This document shows positions 51,304 to 61,119 of a stretch of DNA of 64,000 nt, piece after piece. Under the pieces are notes generated by a model that was not told where the DNA came from, did not search any database, and saw only the letters and a list, made by a program, of their open reading frames with translations. Position 1 is the first letter of the stretch; every line of letters starts with the position of its first letter. Source of the DNA: Cynocephalus volans (taxonomy: Eukaryota; Chordata; Mammalia; Dermoptera; Cynocephalidae); NCBI RefSeq assembly GCF_027409185.1, contig NC_084463.1, forward strand, positions 160,123,869 to 160,187,868. The letters run 5' to 3'. The translations under genes were made by a program, and so were the position numbers.

Positions 51304-54300
51304 CACAACCCCCCCAAAATCTTTAAAAAGCTTCTTGTTATAGTAGCCCGAATGGACCCTCATCTTTTACCTGCCTTGGGGGAGGGAGAAGCAGAAAAGA
51401 GGTCGTAGAAGAAGCTAAGGGACAAGGACTCCATGGCGCGGGGGTGACCAGGGAGAGAAGAACAGAGAGGGAGGAAGCCGCTGAGGAAAGTCTGACCGGC
51501 AGCAAGAGGCCTGACCTCCCCTCAGGCCAGCGGGGCTGGGACTGGGAGATGGACACAAGCAACTGAGGACATGTACTTATGTGGGGGAGAGGCTGCCGTG
51601 TGACAAGGCAGGAGGGGACAAAGAGGAAGTTGAGGCCCTCTGGCCACTAGAGTTTTGAGGAAGTGAAATCGGAAATTCCCTTGGTGGGGAAGTGTGGGGC
51701 AACAATGAAATCTTGTGGGAACTTAGGGGGAAATCAAAAAACCAAGTACTTCCCCTTTCTTCTCAGGGTCACCGCCAGTTACTATTTGGTGTTTTACTCC
51801 AAACACTCCCCTTACCAGTTCCTGGCTGTTCCATTGGGCTCATTCCCCAGCCATTGTCCCCAGCTACACACAGACCCCCTTGGCTGTCGAGGCTGGTGAG
51901 AATCTTCAGTGGGTGATGTCAGAGCTTTGGGGACTGTGATTGTTATGTAACCAATATCAGGGCACAAAAGTGTGGGAGGGGGCTGAGGGCTCTTGGAGGG
52001 ATCTAAAATGAACCTGGGAACTTGAAAGCCTCCTGTCCAACTTTCTGGCTTCTGGGAGATGTGGAAGCCCAGAGAGCTGGGTGCCTATATCAGGGAAGAA
52101 AGGCTAGCAGGAAGAAAGGAACTCAAATCTGAGAACAAGCAGTGTATTAGGGGAGCTCAGTCAGGTGGGATCCAGAGAGGGCAAGATGGGGGTTTGGTCA
52201 CCCACCCCTTGTAGGATCAGGCCTCTATATCTCCTGAGGGAATAAATCATGTTAATTTGATTGCCTTCCCCTCTCGATCTCTAACCATTGCAGAGCAGAT
52301 GAGTAATTCCAGCCCTGCCTGCAATCTTAGGTCCCGGACTTGCTACTTTCATTTGGGATTTCATTAGCATTCTTTTCATCAGTCACGGTAAAGCACAGAA
52401 GCCAGACATTTTATTTTATTTTGGGGGGTGTTTTCCTGAAAAGACGATACTGAGGTTCCTAGGCAGGGACTGTCACCAGAGACTGCATGCCAACTGGTGA
52501 CCAGGAGTCTCCGGTGGGTGCAGTCCAGACTTCCTGGGTCAGCCTTAGAAGCCAAAGGGTTTGCCTCCTGCACAGCATTCGGAGGGGTCCACCCCGGAGA
52601 TGCAATTTCTGGGCTGCTCTCAGGAAGGGCCCCGGGCTGAGGATCCTGAATGAGGTGGTTGTTCCACGGTTTGAATGAGGCTGCATGAGTTTGGGCCCCA
52701 GCAGTGCTCACATTGACCAGCCATGGTTTCACATCTCCCCAGAGCCCTGTATGCTGGGAAAACCCAGCCCCAGACAATTGAAAACAACAAAATGTTCCTG
52801 GGTTATTTATGGTCACTTTATGTTATGGTCACTGTTGTCATGTATGGTCACTTTACTTTCTCCAAGGAGTTTAAAGGACTGGAAGAAGGGATCTCACTCA
52901 CCCTGGTGAGGCTCAAGTGGCTGGGAATTAGTTCCCCCCATTTCATGGAGTTGGCACCCAGGTCCTGGGCAGTTTCCTTACCCTGTAATACCGCAGTGAA
53001 AATGTCCTAATTTTCTTTCCTTTGTGTTTTTGTGTAAGGCAGTTTCTGTTTAGTGGAAAAGTTTTGTAAAACATGAGTGAACCATTTCACTTTTGGTTTC
53101 TCTGCTGTTCCACTTTCTGCCTGTCTGCCTGGGCCAGGGCAGAGGGCTCAAATATCTTCCTTTTATCTCAGAAACCGTGCCCATCCCCCACTCCCAGTGT
53201 TTTCTTCTTCAATTCACAAACACACCTGCAAACTGCTCTTGGGGTGCCTCTGGGTCTCCTTGGAGGCTGCTCTTGGCCAGCGAAAAGGGGTCTCCTGCTG
53301 CCTTGTTGCCCCGTCTTCCTTCAAAGTGGTCTTCTTGGTCCACTAATGGCCTGGTCTAGGGAAGTATTTATAAGGTCCCTAAAGACAACTTTAAAAAAAA
53401 AAAGGAGGCCATTTTTCTCCAAATATGGCAGAAGAATCAGGCTGGGAAAAGCCAAAAACACGTAGGTTTCTCCCTGGGATGAGGAGTAGTTCATTCTTTC
53501 CACTGAGAAAGTTTGCATATAAGCACAGATTTTTTTGTCCTTGCACTTGTGAGATTTGGCCAACAGATCAGTTTTGCTGAAACAAGGTAAAGCACCAGCG
53601 CAGTCTATTCCTTTGCCTGGGGGGTTTCCAGTGCTGGTCAGAAGGGCATCCTCCACAGCAGCAGCCGTGGCCCTTGGGCTAGGGAAAGTTGCTGGCACCA
53701 AAGGCTTCTGCGGGCATCTGGCAGTCGGACAAGGCCCAGCTTGGAGGTGAGTGTCAGGATCCTAGCTGCTTTCAAATCCCAATGAGAAAAAGCCTGAATC
53801 CCTGAGATGTTAAGTGACTCACTCAAAGTAGCCCGGGCTGAACAGAAAGCTGGATCTCAGGAATCTTAACACTGCACTCTATCCACGCTCAAAGCATAGG
53901 AAGTTGCAAGGCAGGGCAGGTGGAAAAGCAGAGGAAGAGGTTTCAAGAGCCTCTTTCCCAAGTGTGGCCTAGAGCCAACTCTATCCTGAAGCTCAACAGC
54001 CCTGTTAGTCCTTTTGCTGCTCTGCAGCCTGGAGGACAGGCTTGCACATTTACCAGGATGGTGTGTGCATGTAACCACGTAGTGCTCTGCAGAGCTGAGA
54101 CTTAGAGTCCTCTTGAGCACTTTTGGTAAAAACTATAGTTCAATTACTGCGCTGGAGGAGGCCATTGTGGCAGGACTTCTAAATGTGTATATCAGTCCCT
54201 GCGGCCTTTGGCCCTACCTTGCAGGGGCTGCCGAAGCAAGAGCTGCAGCTGAGCGCTGGGCACAGTGTTCACCCTAAATTCATTGGACAACTGGGGCACT

Positions 54301-55309
54301 GTCCTGGCCCTGCCGGGCTGCAGGCTTTGCTGTGGACAGATGGCGTATAGGGGTTCCACGGGAAGTGATTTACTAACAAGCACATGAGCATTCTGCCTTC
54401 TATGGTGATAACATCAGGAGTTCCTTGGCAGGGTTTGGGGCCCCCGTTACCCTAAGTGGATGAAATGGTGGGTGCAACCCCAATGTCTGCAGCCTTAGCG
54501 GCCTGAGAGTACACATGATTCATACAGGTGTTGCTGCCTGACTGACATGGTCTTAGCTCCACGTAGAGGAGTGTGGGCCAAAGCCCTCCTCCCGTCCTCT
54601 CCAGGCATTTCTGGGGGCTCTGGGGGTGCCTTGTTGCACAGGAATGAGTCTGCCCACGTTCATCTGCTCCAGCTGCCTCTCCCTCGCCATCCCCTGTCCT
54701 CCCAGATCCCCTATGGCTGGGGGCTTCCCTGAGCCTCACTGTGGGCCTCCCAGGCTGAAGGCTGGAGAGTAATTCTGTCCCCAGCCGTGTGTCACACTCA
54801 GCCAGTAGGGCACAGAGCCCAGGCCATCTTCAATGAGCCCAGCTCCTTACACCCAAACCTCAGTAAGGTTCCGACATCATGCCCAAGGCTACCATTCAGT
54901 CCCCTCTGCCGACCTAACACTTCACTTCTCCTTCCCTCAAAATCAAGTGTCTGTGCAGGTCACTTGGGGTGGTCCAGGGTGATCCATGCAGCTGCCCCCA
55001 GCCCACCTGCTCTGCCCATAGTCAGTCTCTTTCACCACCCTTTTGGCCCAGCTGGAACATTCCTCTGACCGGCACCTTTTTCATCCTGCTCCTAAGTACA
55101 GGCGCTGGTGACAGGTAATCTGCAAGGGGACTGGAAGCCAGAACCCTCCACCGAGACCCATGTCTGCCAAGCTCCGTGCTTGCTCCCAGAAGTACATGTT
55201 GGGGTGCCTTCTCAGAGCTGGGGTCAGGCCTCTTATCTCCTGCTCAGCCAGCCTGGTCCTCTGCCCCCTGGTTCCACGACCCCCACCCCCAGAAACACCT
55301 CTCATGCCC

Positions 55310-56015
55310 TTTGGTCATTGTGGTAGGCAGAGTTTCAAGATGTTCCCAAGATCCCCCAGCCCTGGTGTATGCACCCAGCATAACCTGGGACTGTGAATAT
55401 GATGAATTTGCTCCTGTGATAGGTTGTGTTAGATGACACATGACTTTCCATAGGAAGATTATCTCAACGGGCTCACCTGCTCACAAGAGAGTTTTCTCTG
55501 ACTGGTCAGTTGCAGAAAAGGAAGTCAGAGATTCAAAGGACAAGAAAGATGTAATGTGTCATTGTTGGCTTGAAGATGGACGAGGCCACATGGGAAAAAA
55601 TGTTGGCCTCTAGTTGCTGAGAGGAGCCCTCAGCAGACAACCAGCAAGGAAAGGGTGAGCTCAGTCCTCCAGCTGCAAGGAACCGGATTCTGCCAATGAG
55701 AATGAATTTGGAAGCACATTCCTCCCAGAGCCTCCAGGTGAGGTCCCAGCCTGGCTGACACCTTGATTTCAGCATCTGGGACTTAGCAGAGAAATCGGTC
55801 ACGCCGGGCCCAGACTTCCAACCTACAGAACTGTGAGCTCATAGATGGGGGTTGTTTTATTTATTTATTTATTTTTAAATGATCCAAACCCGTGGCCTTG
55901 GTATTATCAGCACTGCACTCTCCCGAGTGAGCCACGGGCCAGACCTAGATGGGGGTTGTTTTAAACTGTGAGGTTTGTGGCAATTTGTTGCAGGGCAATT
56001 AAAGACGACTACAGC
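55310..56015 (+). mobile_element. MLT1-like LTR relic
   Basis: Words such as gcttgaagatggacgaggcc, caccttgatttcagcatctg and acctacagaactgtgagctc are typical of MLT1 LTR 3' halves. A left-arm SINE is inserted near its end. No viral genes. Confidence 0.6.
55860..55945 (-). mobile_element. Left-arm-only SINE
   Basis: Reverse element containing only the left arm and a TTTA-rich tail, between perfect 18-bp duplications TAGATGGGGGTTGTTTTA (55842-55859 and 55946-55963). Confidence 0.92.
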
Positions 56016-56187
56016 AATAGATTTGTCCTTTTGGCAATTCATGAGTCACTTGATAGGCCACGCGTGGTGTCCATTAGACATGGGGCTGGAGAAGAAAATG
56101 GGAGGAACATAAAGTGACCATGGAGTGCCAATAACTGGGAAAGAAGATTCAGAAGTGAGTACAGTGTGAGCTGACTTGACACACACA

Positions 56188-56386
56188 CAATGGTTCTCAA
56201 CTGGGGGTGATTTTGCTCCTTAGGTGACGTTTGGCAATGTCTGTAGTCATTCTTAGTAGTCGCAACTTCGGGGACTGCTGCTGGCATCTAGTGGGTAGAG
56301 GGTGGGGAAACTGCTAATCATCCTACCACGCACGGGAGAGAATGAGCCAGCCCCAAACATTGACAGGGCAGAAGCTGAGACCCCCT
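56188..56386. mobile_element. hAT-Charlie-type DNA transposon relic
   Basis: Begins caatggttctcaactggggg and contains ctggcatctagtgggtagag, typical of a MER-class hAT element. Confidence 0.75.
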
Positions 56387-56398
56387 GATTCTTGCTCA

Positions 56399-56702
56399 TG
56401 TGCGCACGCGCACACACACGCACACGCACGCACACACACACACGCACACACACACACACACTGCTAACCACACACACACACACACACACACTGCCAGCCA
56501 CACACACACACACACACACACACTGCCAGCCACACACACACACACACACTGCCAGCCACACACACACACACACACACTGCCAGCCACACACACACACACA
56601 CACTGCCAGCCACACACACACACACACTGCCAGCCACACACACACACACACACTGCCAGCCACACACACACACGTGCACACACACACACACACACACACA
56701 CT
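56399..56702. repeat. (CA)n compound satellite with a repeated CTGCCAGC interruption
   Basis: Blocks of 8-11 CA units are separated seven times by CTGCCAGC and flanked by CTGCTAAC/CTGCTAGC variants, giving a roughly 24-34 bp higher-order unit. Confidence 0.95.
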
Positions 56703-56721
56703 GCTAGCCATTTGAGAAACA

Positions 56722-57020
56722 GAGAAGCATAAGGGCCAAGTGCATGGACCTTGAAGCGACTGCTCAGGTTCAATTCCTACTGACTGTGTGATTTTTAACA
56801 AGTCACTTATGGTCTCTGAGACCTGCTATAAAATGGGAAATAACAGCGCTAGCCAGTTAGCACAGTTGGTTAGAGTGTGGTCCTGATAACACAAAGGTCA
56901 AGGGTTGGATCCCTGTAGGGGCCAGATACCAAAACAATAGTAAATAAAAATAAATAAATAAATAAAATGGAAGACAGCAAAAGCACCTACCTCATAGGAT
57001 TAAATGAGTTAATGTGCACG
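56722..57020 (+). mobile_element. MIR element split by a SINE
   Basis: MIR words ggaccttgaagcgactgctc and attaaatgagttaatgtgca lie on either side of a SINE monomer. Confidence 0.7.
56849..56964 (+). mobile_element. tRNA-Ile-like SINE monomer
   Basis: Forward monomer (gctagccagttagcacagtt, ggttggatccctgtaggggc) with an AAAT-rich tail, inserted in a MIR. Confidence 0.9.
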
Positions 57021-57189
57021 GCGTGTGTAGAGCAGCAAAGCCAGCTTACTTGAGCAATTATGGGAAATGTTTACAAAGCCATCCCTGCATCACAGCAGCT
57101 GGGACAATTTTCATTTTCTTTTCTGTATCGTCCAAATTTTATATAATGGACATATTTGACTTCTTTAATGGGGGGGGGGAGGAAAAAAT

Positions 57190-57690
57190 GATGAAGGATA
57201 TTCTACAAAACAACTGACCTGTACGCTTCGAAAAAGTCAAGGTCTTGAAAAATAAAGAGAGGCTGAGGATGGCTCCAGATTAAAGAAGACTGAAGAGACC
57301 TGACAACCAAATATGAATCATGATCCCAGCTGAGTGGGACAGTGGGTGACATTGGAAGTGGACTACATGTTAGATAATAGCATTGCATCACTGTGGCCAG
57401 GCCTAAATTCAGTAACTGTATTGTGGTTGTGTAAGAGATGTCATTTGTCTTAGGAGACACATGTTGAAATATTTAAGGGTGAAGGGTCATGATCTTGGTA
57501 ACTTACTCTCCAATGGTTCCTCCCAAATTTGTGTGTGCATATGAGAGAGAGAGAGAGAGACAGCAGATATTATGGCAAAATGCTAATTATTGATGAATCC
57601 CAGTGAAGGGCTTATGGGCGTTGATTGTACCTTTCTTGCAACTTTTCTGAAGGTTCATAAGTGTCAAAAATGAAAACAAAAAGGCACTTC
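57190..57690 (+). mobile_element. L1 3' end
   Basis: Shares ccagattaaagaagact with 430-780 and has tggcaaaatgctaattattg and ttcttgcaacttttctgaag. It includes a short (GA)n. Confidence 0.7.
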
Positions 57691-57814
57691 CCCAGAGTGC
57701 CTCCATGTGGCCTGGTCCATTGTTACACTTACTGCCCCTCCTAGAGCAGTGCTCACTCTGGAATTTATGCATTGCAGCCCTCACCAGAGCACTGCTCACA
57801 TAACCCAACCGGGG

Positions 57815-58185
57815 ACAGGAGAGCCAAAGTCCATTTATAGTAAAGTGGAAAAAGAATTGTGTTATATCCATACAATAGGACACACAGAGCAGTGAATGAA
57901 TGGGAATAAACGACGGCTCCTGCGACCACACGGACACAGTCAGGCACAGCTTGGCACGATCCCATTTATCTAATAACAACAAACCGGGCAAAATGAACAC
58001 ACATTGTTTTGGACTGTGTAGGTCAGCAATAAACCAGAGAAAGGCCACGGAGTGATTACCATAGAGGTCCCGACCTGGGGGTGGGACACGTAGGGGCTCT
58101 GCAGTGTTGAGATTTTCTCTTTCTTGACTTGAGTGGCTATTGCACAGGGACTTATCGTGTGATTCTATGAATGTACGTTAGACGG
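57815..58185 (+). mobile_element. L1 3' end
   Basis: L1 3'-end words (gttatatccatacaatagga, tggctattgcacagggactt) next to the CpG islet. Confidence 0.6.
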
Positions 58186-58189
58186 TTAT

Positions 58190-58480
58190 GTGTTATGCAC
58201 ATCCCAGCGGTAAGAGCCCCGCCAGGACGCGCGTTTCGGCGAGGCGTGCCCTGATGGGACCCGCCGCTGAAAGGAGGGCGCTGGCATCTAGTACCCGGCG
58301 GGGCACGGAGCCCTCCGGGGTGGCCTGGAGGCCGGACAGAGAGGGACAGGGAGGGACCGGGGACTGCTGGGGAGGGAGGCCCCGGCGCCCCCTGGTGGTG
58401 GCCGCGGGGAGTGAGGCTCGCAGAAGAGGGAGCTGCCCCGCCCGCCCCGCGCCCTCATCCCCTTTCTGCAATTTTGTCCC
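58190..58480. promoter_or_regulatory. Small GC/CpG-rich islet upstream of EHD1
   Basis: About 290 bp of CpG-rich DNA in an otherwise repeat-rich intergenic region, directly after an L1 3' end. It holds an exact CTCF core. Its position, about 2.4-2.7 kb from miR-192, resembles the place where a distal EHD1 first exon is annotated in human as far as I remember. I could not identify an exon with a start codon and donor. Confidence 0.4.
58385..58398 (-). promoter_or_regulatory. Exact CTCF core motif, minus orientation
   Basis: The minus strand reads CCACCAGGGGGCGC, a 14/14 match to CCACNAGGGGGCGC, preceded by GGCCA as in the extended CTCF consensus. It lies between EHD1 and the miR-192/194-2 cluster. 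Confidence 0.65.
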
Positions 58481-60820
58481 CGGCCTGAGTTCTTGCTCTT
58501 GTGCTCACGACCATTCCTGAGACTCACTTCAGCAAAAGCTGAAGTCAAATTCGCCTCTCCCAGGGAACCTTTCTTGGAACATGACTAATTTGCACTTACT
58601 CTCAGGATGCCTCGTCAGCACCACTGTTTCACATAAGCGTGGTGATGATGACGATGGTGACCACGATTATAGCTGGCAGTCACTGAGGGCCTCCTGCTGC
58701 CAGCCCTGTGCTGGCCGCTCCACGTGCTTCTGAAGCCCCTCCCTAAGCATCTGCATTCACACGGGTGGTCTGTCGTGCAATGTGCATTTACTAAGCACCT
58801 CCTCTGTGCCACTCTGAGGCTACAGGAACCAAAAGTCAGTGGCCACCGTTCTCAGGGGTTCACAGGATGGTGGGGAAATAGCCAGGTACTGGTGATGGGC
58901 ATGATGGGGGCATAACAGGCCACAGAGCATCGTGGGAACAGTGAGGGGGACAGGTGGAGAAGCAGACTCCAGGGTCACAGGCACATGTCCTGGAGGTAGT
59001 GACTCTTGGGCAGGTCTTCAGGGAGCCTGAGAGGGGGTAGGGGTGACACTCAGGCTAGGGAAGATATGCACAGACCCAGGGCCTGCCAGGAAAAGGCCAC
59101 AGGTCAGTGGAGGTCAAGGAGCCAGGTCAGAGAGACTGGGTCTGCCTTGCTCATGAGTTGGGACATGGTTTCCAAGAGCCATCAGAGGCCTTTGTGGGAC
59201 CACCATATCTATAGAAGCAGGTGGTAGAGGAAACCCAGGGCAGGGATGGCTGCCTGCCATCCCCTTCCACCCTAAGTCAGCACTCTGGGCCTTGGGCCTG
59301 ACAGCCCCAAGAGGGTCAGAGTCCCACATCCCGCCGTTCAGCCAGTGTGTCTTGAACACCTACCGCACTGGAAGGGCGGGGTAACCAGGCTAAGGAGGAT
59401 GAGTAAGTTGTGGACTTTGCTCTCAAGGAGTCTCAGACCAGCACAAGGATAAGATAAGTGCACAGAGCTCCTTAACTCTGCACAGAATGAGATAAGGGTG
59501 GTGGGAGAGGCCCACACAGGAGGATCATGGGAGGGCCTTCGGGGAGGAGTGTCTGAGCTGGGCCTCAGCAGGGGTAGGTGGGGGCCCAGGGATCTGGAGA
59601 AGCCAGGAGGACAATGAGCAAAGCCCCGCATGGGAAGGGGCAAGAGACAGTGTCTTAGGGACCAGAGTATGGGGCCAGATGTTTGTCAGCCACATAGTGT
59701 CCTCAGAGGGAGAAGGTCCAACTTGCTCTGTGACTTTAGCAAATGCTCACCTTTTCCCAGCTCATGTTCTCATCTCACAAACAGGTTCACGACATTTATT
59801 CTGCGAGGTTGCCAGGAGGATCCCAGGTGATGTACACAAGTGTCCAGCACACAGAGAGCTCAGTAACCCACTCCTGTTATTATGCAATTTGGACTTTATT
59901 CCTAGATCTGTTTCCCATTTAAAAAAAAAAAAAAATTAGCAGCAGAAAACTTTTTATTCAAATGAAAATTTCCCCACAATCCCATGATATAAGAATTAGT
60001 GGAGAGTGAGGTTGTTGCTGGACGTTGGGACAGGGGAAATGTCGGCAGTCCTGTCTACTCTGCTCCCCCACTATCACCACAGGGGGCCCCCGGTCCCTCT
60101 TTAGAATCCCGGAGGCTGGAGAAGCCGCTCCATAGCTGGGCCAGGGGAGCCTGGGGTCAGGGCTGAGCTTCAGGGAAATGAGACTTGAGAGAGGGGGGAG
60201 GGGCAAATTGAGAGGGAGGCTGGCTCGGGGTCCCTTTCCTTGGTCAGGGGCTCCAGCACAAAGACTGGGACCCTGAGCACTTGGCCACACCGAACGTCGG
60301 CGGGTGCTTCCTCGGGGTGCAAGGCAGAGGCTCAGGATCTGTTCAACAAACCCTTATGGAGCACACTCCTGGGCTCAGTCTGGGCTGGGGGCTGAGATGG
60401 TGGGGAGGACAGAAACACAAGCACAAAATAGCTACGGGGCTTGGGAGTGCAGTGCTCAGGGGAAGCACAGGGGGCTGGTGGTGCCCAGGTAGGCACTTAG
60501 GATCAAGTGGGCTTCAAGAAGGCTTCCTGGAGGCAGAAGATGCTCGGGCAGAGCCTGAATGGTTAGTAAGAGTGAATCTGGCAAAAAAGCCGGGAAGGGT
60601 GTTCCTGGCAGAGGGAACAGCATGGGCAAAGCACAGAGGCATACCACAGGGCAGGCGGCATAGGTGGGGAACTAAAGCAGTTCAGGCTCACCAGAGGGGA
60701 AATGGGAAGGTGGGAATGAGACAGAGGGAGTTGGGGCCTTGAGTGCTGCACTGGGGTTGCAAGGTTCTTTTTGACCCCTGGACACCCCAAGCCCCACCCC
60801 TGCCCCCGCGGGTCCTGGTG

Positions 60821-60930
60821 GCTGGCATTGAGGCGAACATACCTGTGACCTATGGAATTGGCAGCCAGAGGGGTGACGAGAGCACTGGCTGTCAATTCAT
60901 AGGTCAGAGCCCTGTGCACTCGGTCTTGGT
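60821..60930 (-). ncRNA. MIR192: pre-miR-192 hairpin
   Basis: On the minus strand, miR-192-5p (CTGACCTATGAATTGACAGC plus a final C) is at 60907-60887 and miR-192-3p (starting CTGCCAATTCCATAGGTCAC) at 60864-60843. The arms pair across a short loop, and the flanks match the 110-nt human precursor as I remember it. It is a p53- and HNF1-responsive microRNA of liver, gut and kidney epithelium that targets cell-cycle and ZEB-type transcripts. It lies about 100 bp downstream of miR-194-2 on the same strand, so one primary transcript is expected. Confidence 0.97.
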
Positions 60931-61034
60931 AGCCCGCCGACAGCCCCCCCCTTGCCATCCTGGGCCTGGGAGCATTGCCATGGAGGTCCCTGCTGGTCTG
61001 CCAGGTAGTGGCTGTCTCTCCTTCTCCATGGGTA

Positions 61035-61119
61035 CTGGCCCCCACCCCAGATAACAGCAGCCCCACTGGAATCAGTGGGTACTTCCACATGGAGTTGCTG
61101 TTACAGGGGGTGGGAGCCA
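61035..61119 (-). ncRNA. MIR194-2: pre-miR-194-2 hairpin
   Basis: On the minus strand, miR-194-5p (TGTAACAGCAACTCCATGTG plus GA) is at 61105-61084 and miR-194-2-3p (CCAGTGGGGCTGCTGTTATC plus TG) at 61069-61048. The 85-nt span matches the human precursor length. The two arms are strongly complementary. It is the first hairpin of the cluster in transcription order. The 3p arm identifies the -2 paralogue rather than miR-194-1. Confidence 0.97.

Larger units (their letters stand above)
50621..60820. other. Intergenic region upstream of EHD1
   Basis: No coding exon is supported. Beyond the EHD1 promoter it holds SINEs (51148-51303, 55860-55945, 56849-56964), an MLT1-like LTR (about 55310-56015), a hAT-Charlie relic (56188-56386), a CA compound satellite (56399-56702), L1 3' ends (57190-57690, 57815-58185), and the CpG islet at 58.2-58.5 kb. 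The stretches 51.4-55.3 and 58.5-60.8 kb are largely unique sequence with no recognised feature. Confidence 0.6.

Noticed and set aside
52225-52275. HNF1-like gttaatttgatt
   Set aside because: Only a half-site matches well. It was not reported as a regulatory site.
56399-56702. CRISPR-like array of direct repeats and spacers
   Set aside because: The units are CA dinucleotide blocks with an identical interruption in a mammalian genome. There are no distinct spacers.
56253-56801. Cys/Val-rich and Thr/His-rich long open frames
   Set aside because: They are translations of the CA compound satellite and have no coding meaning.
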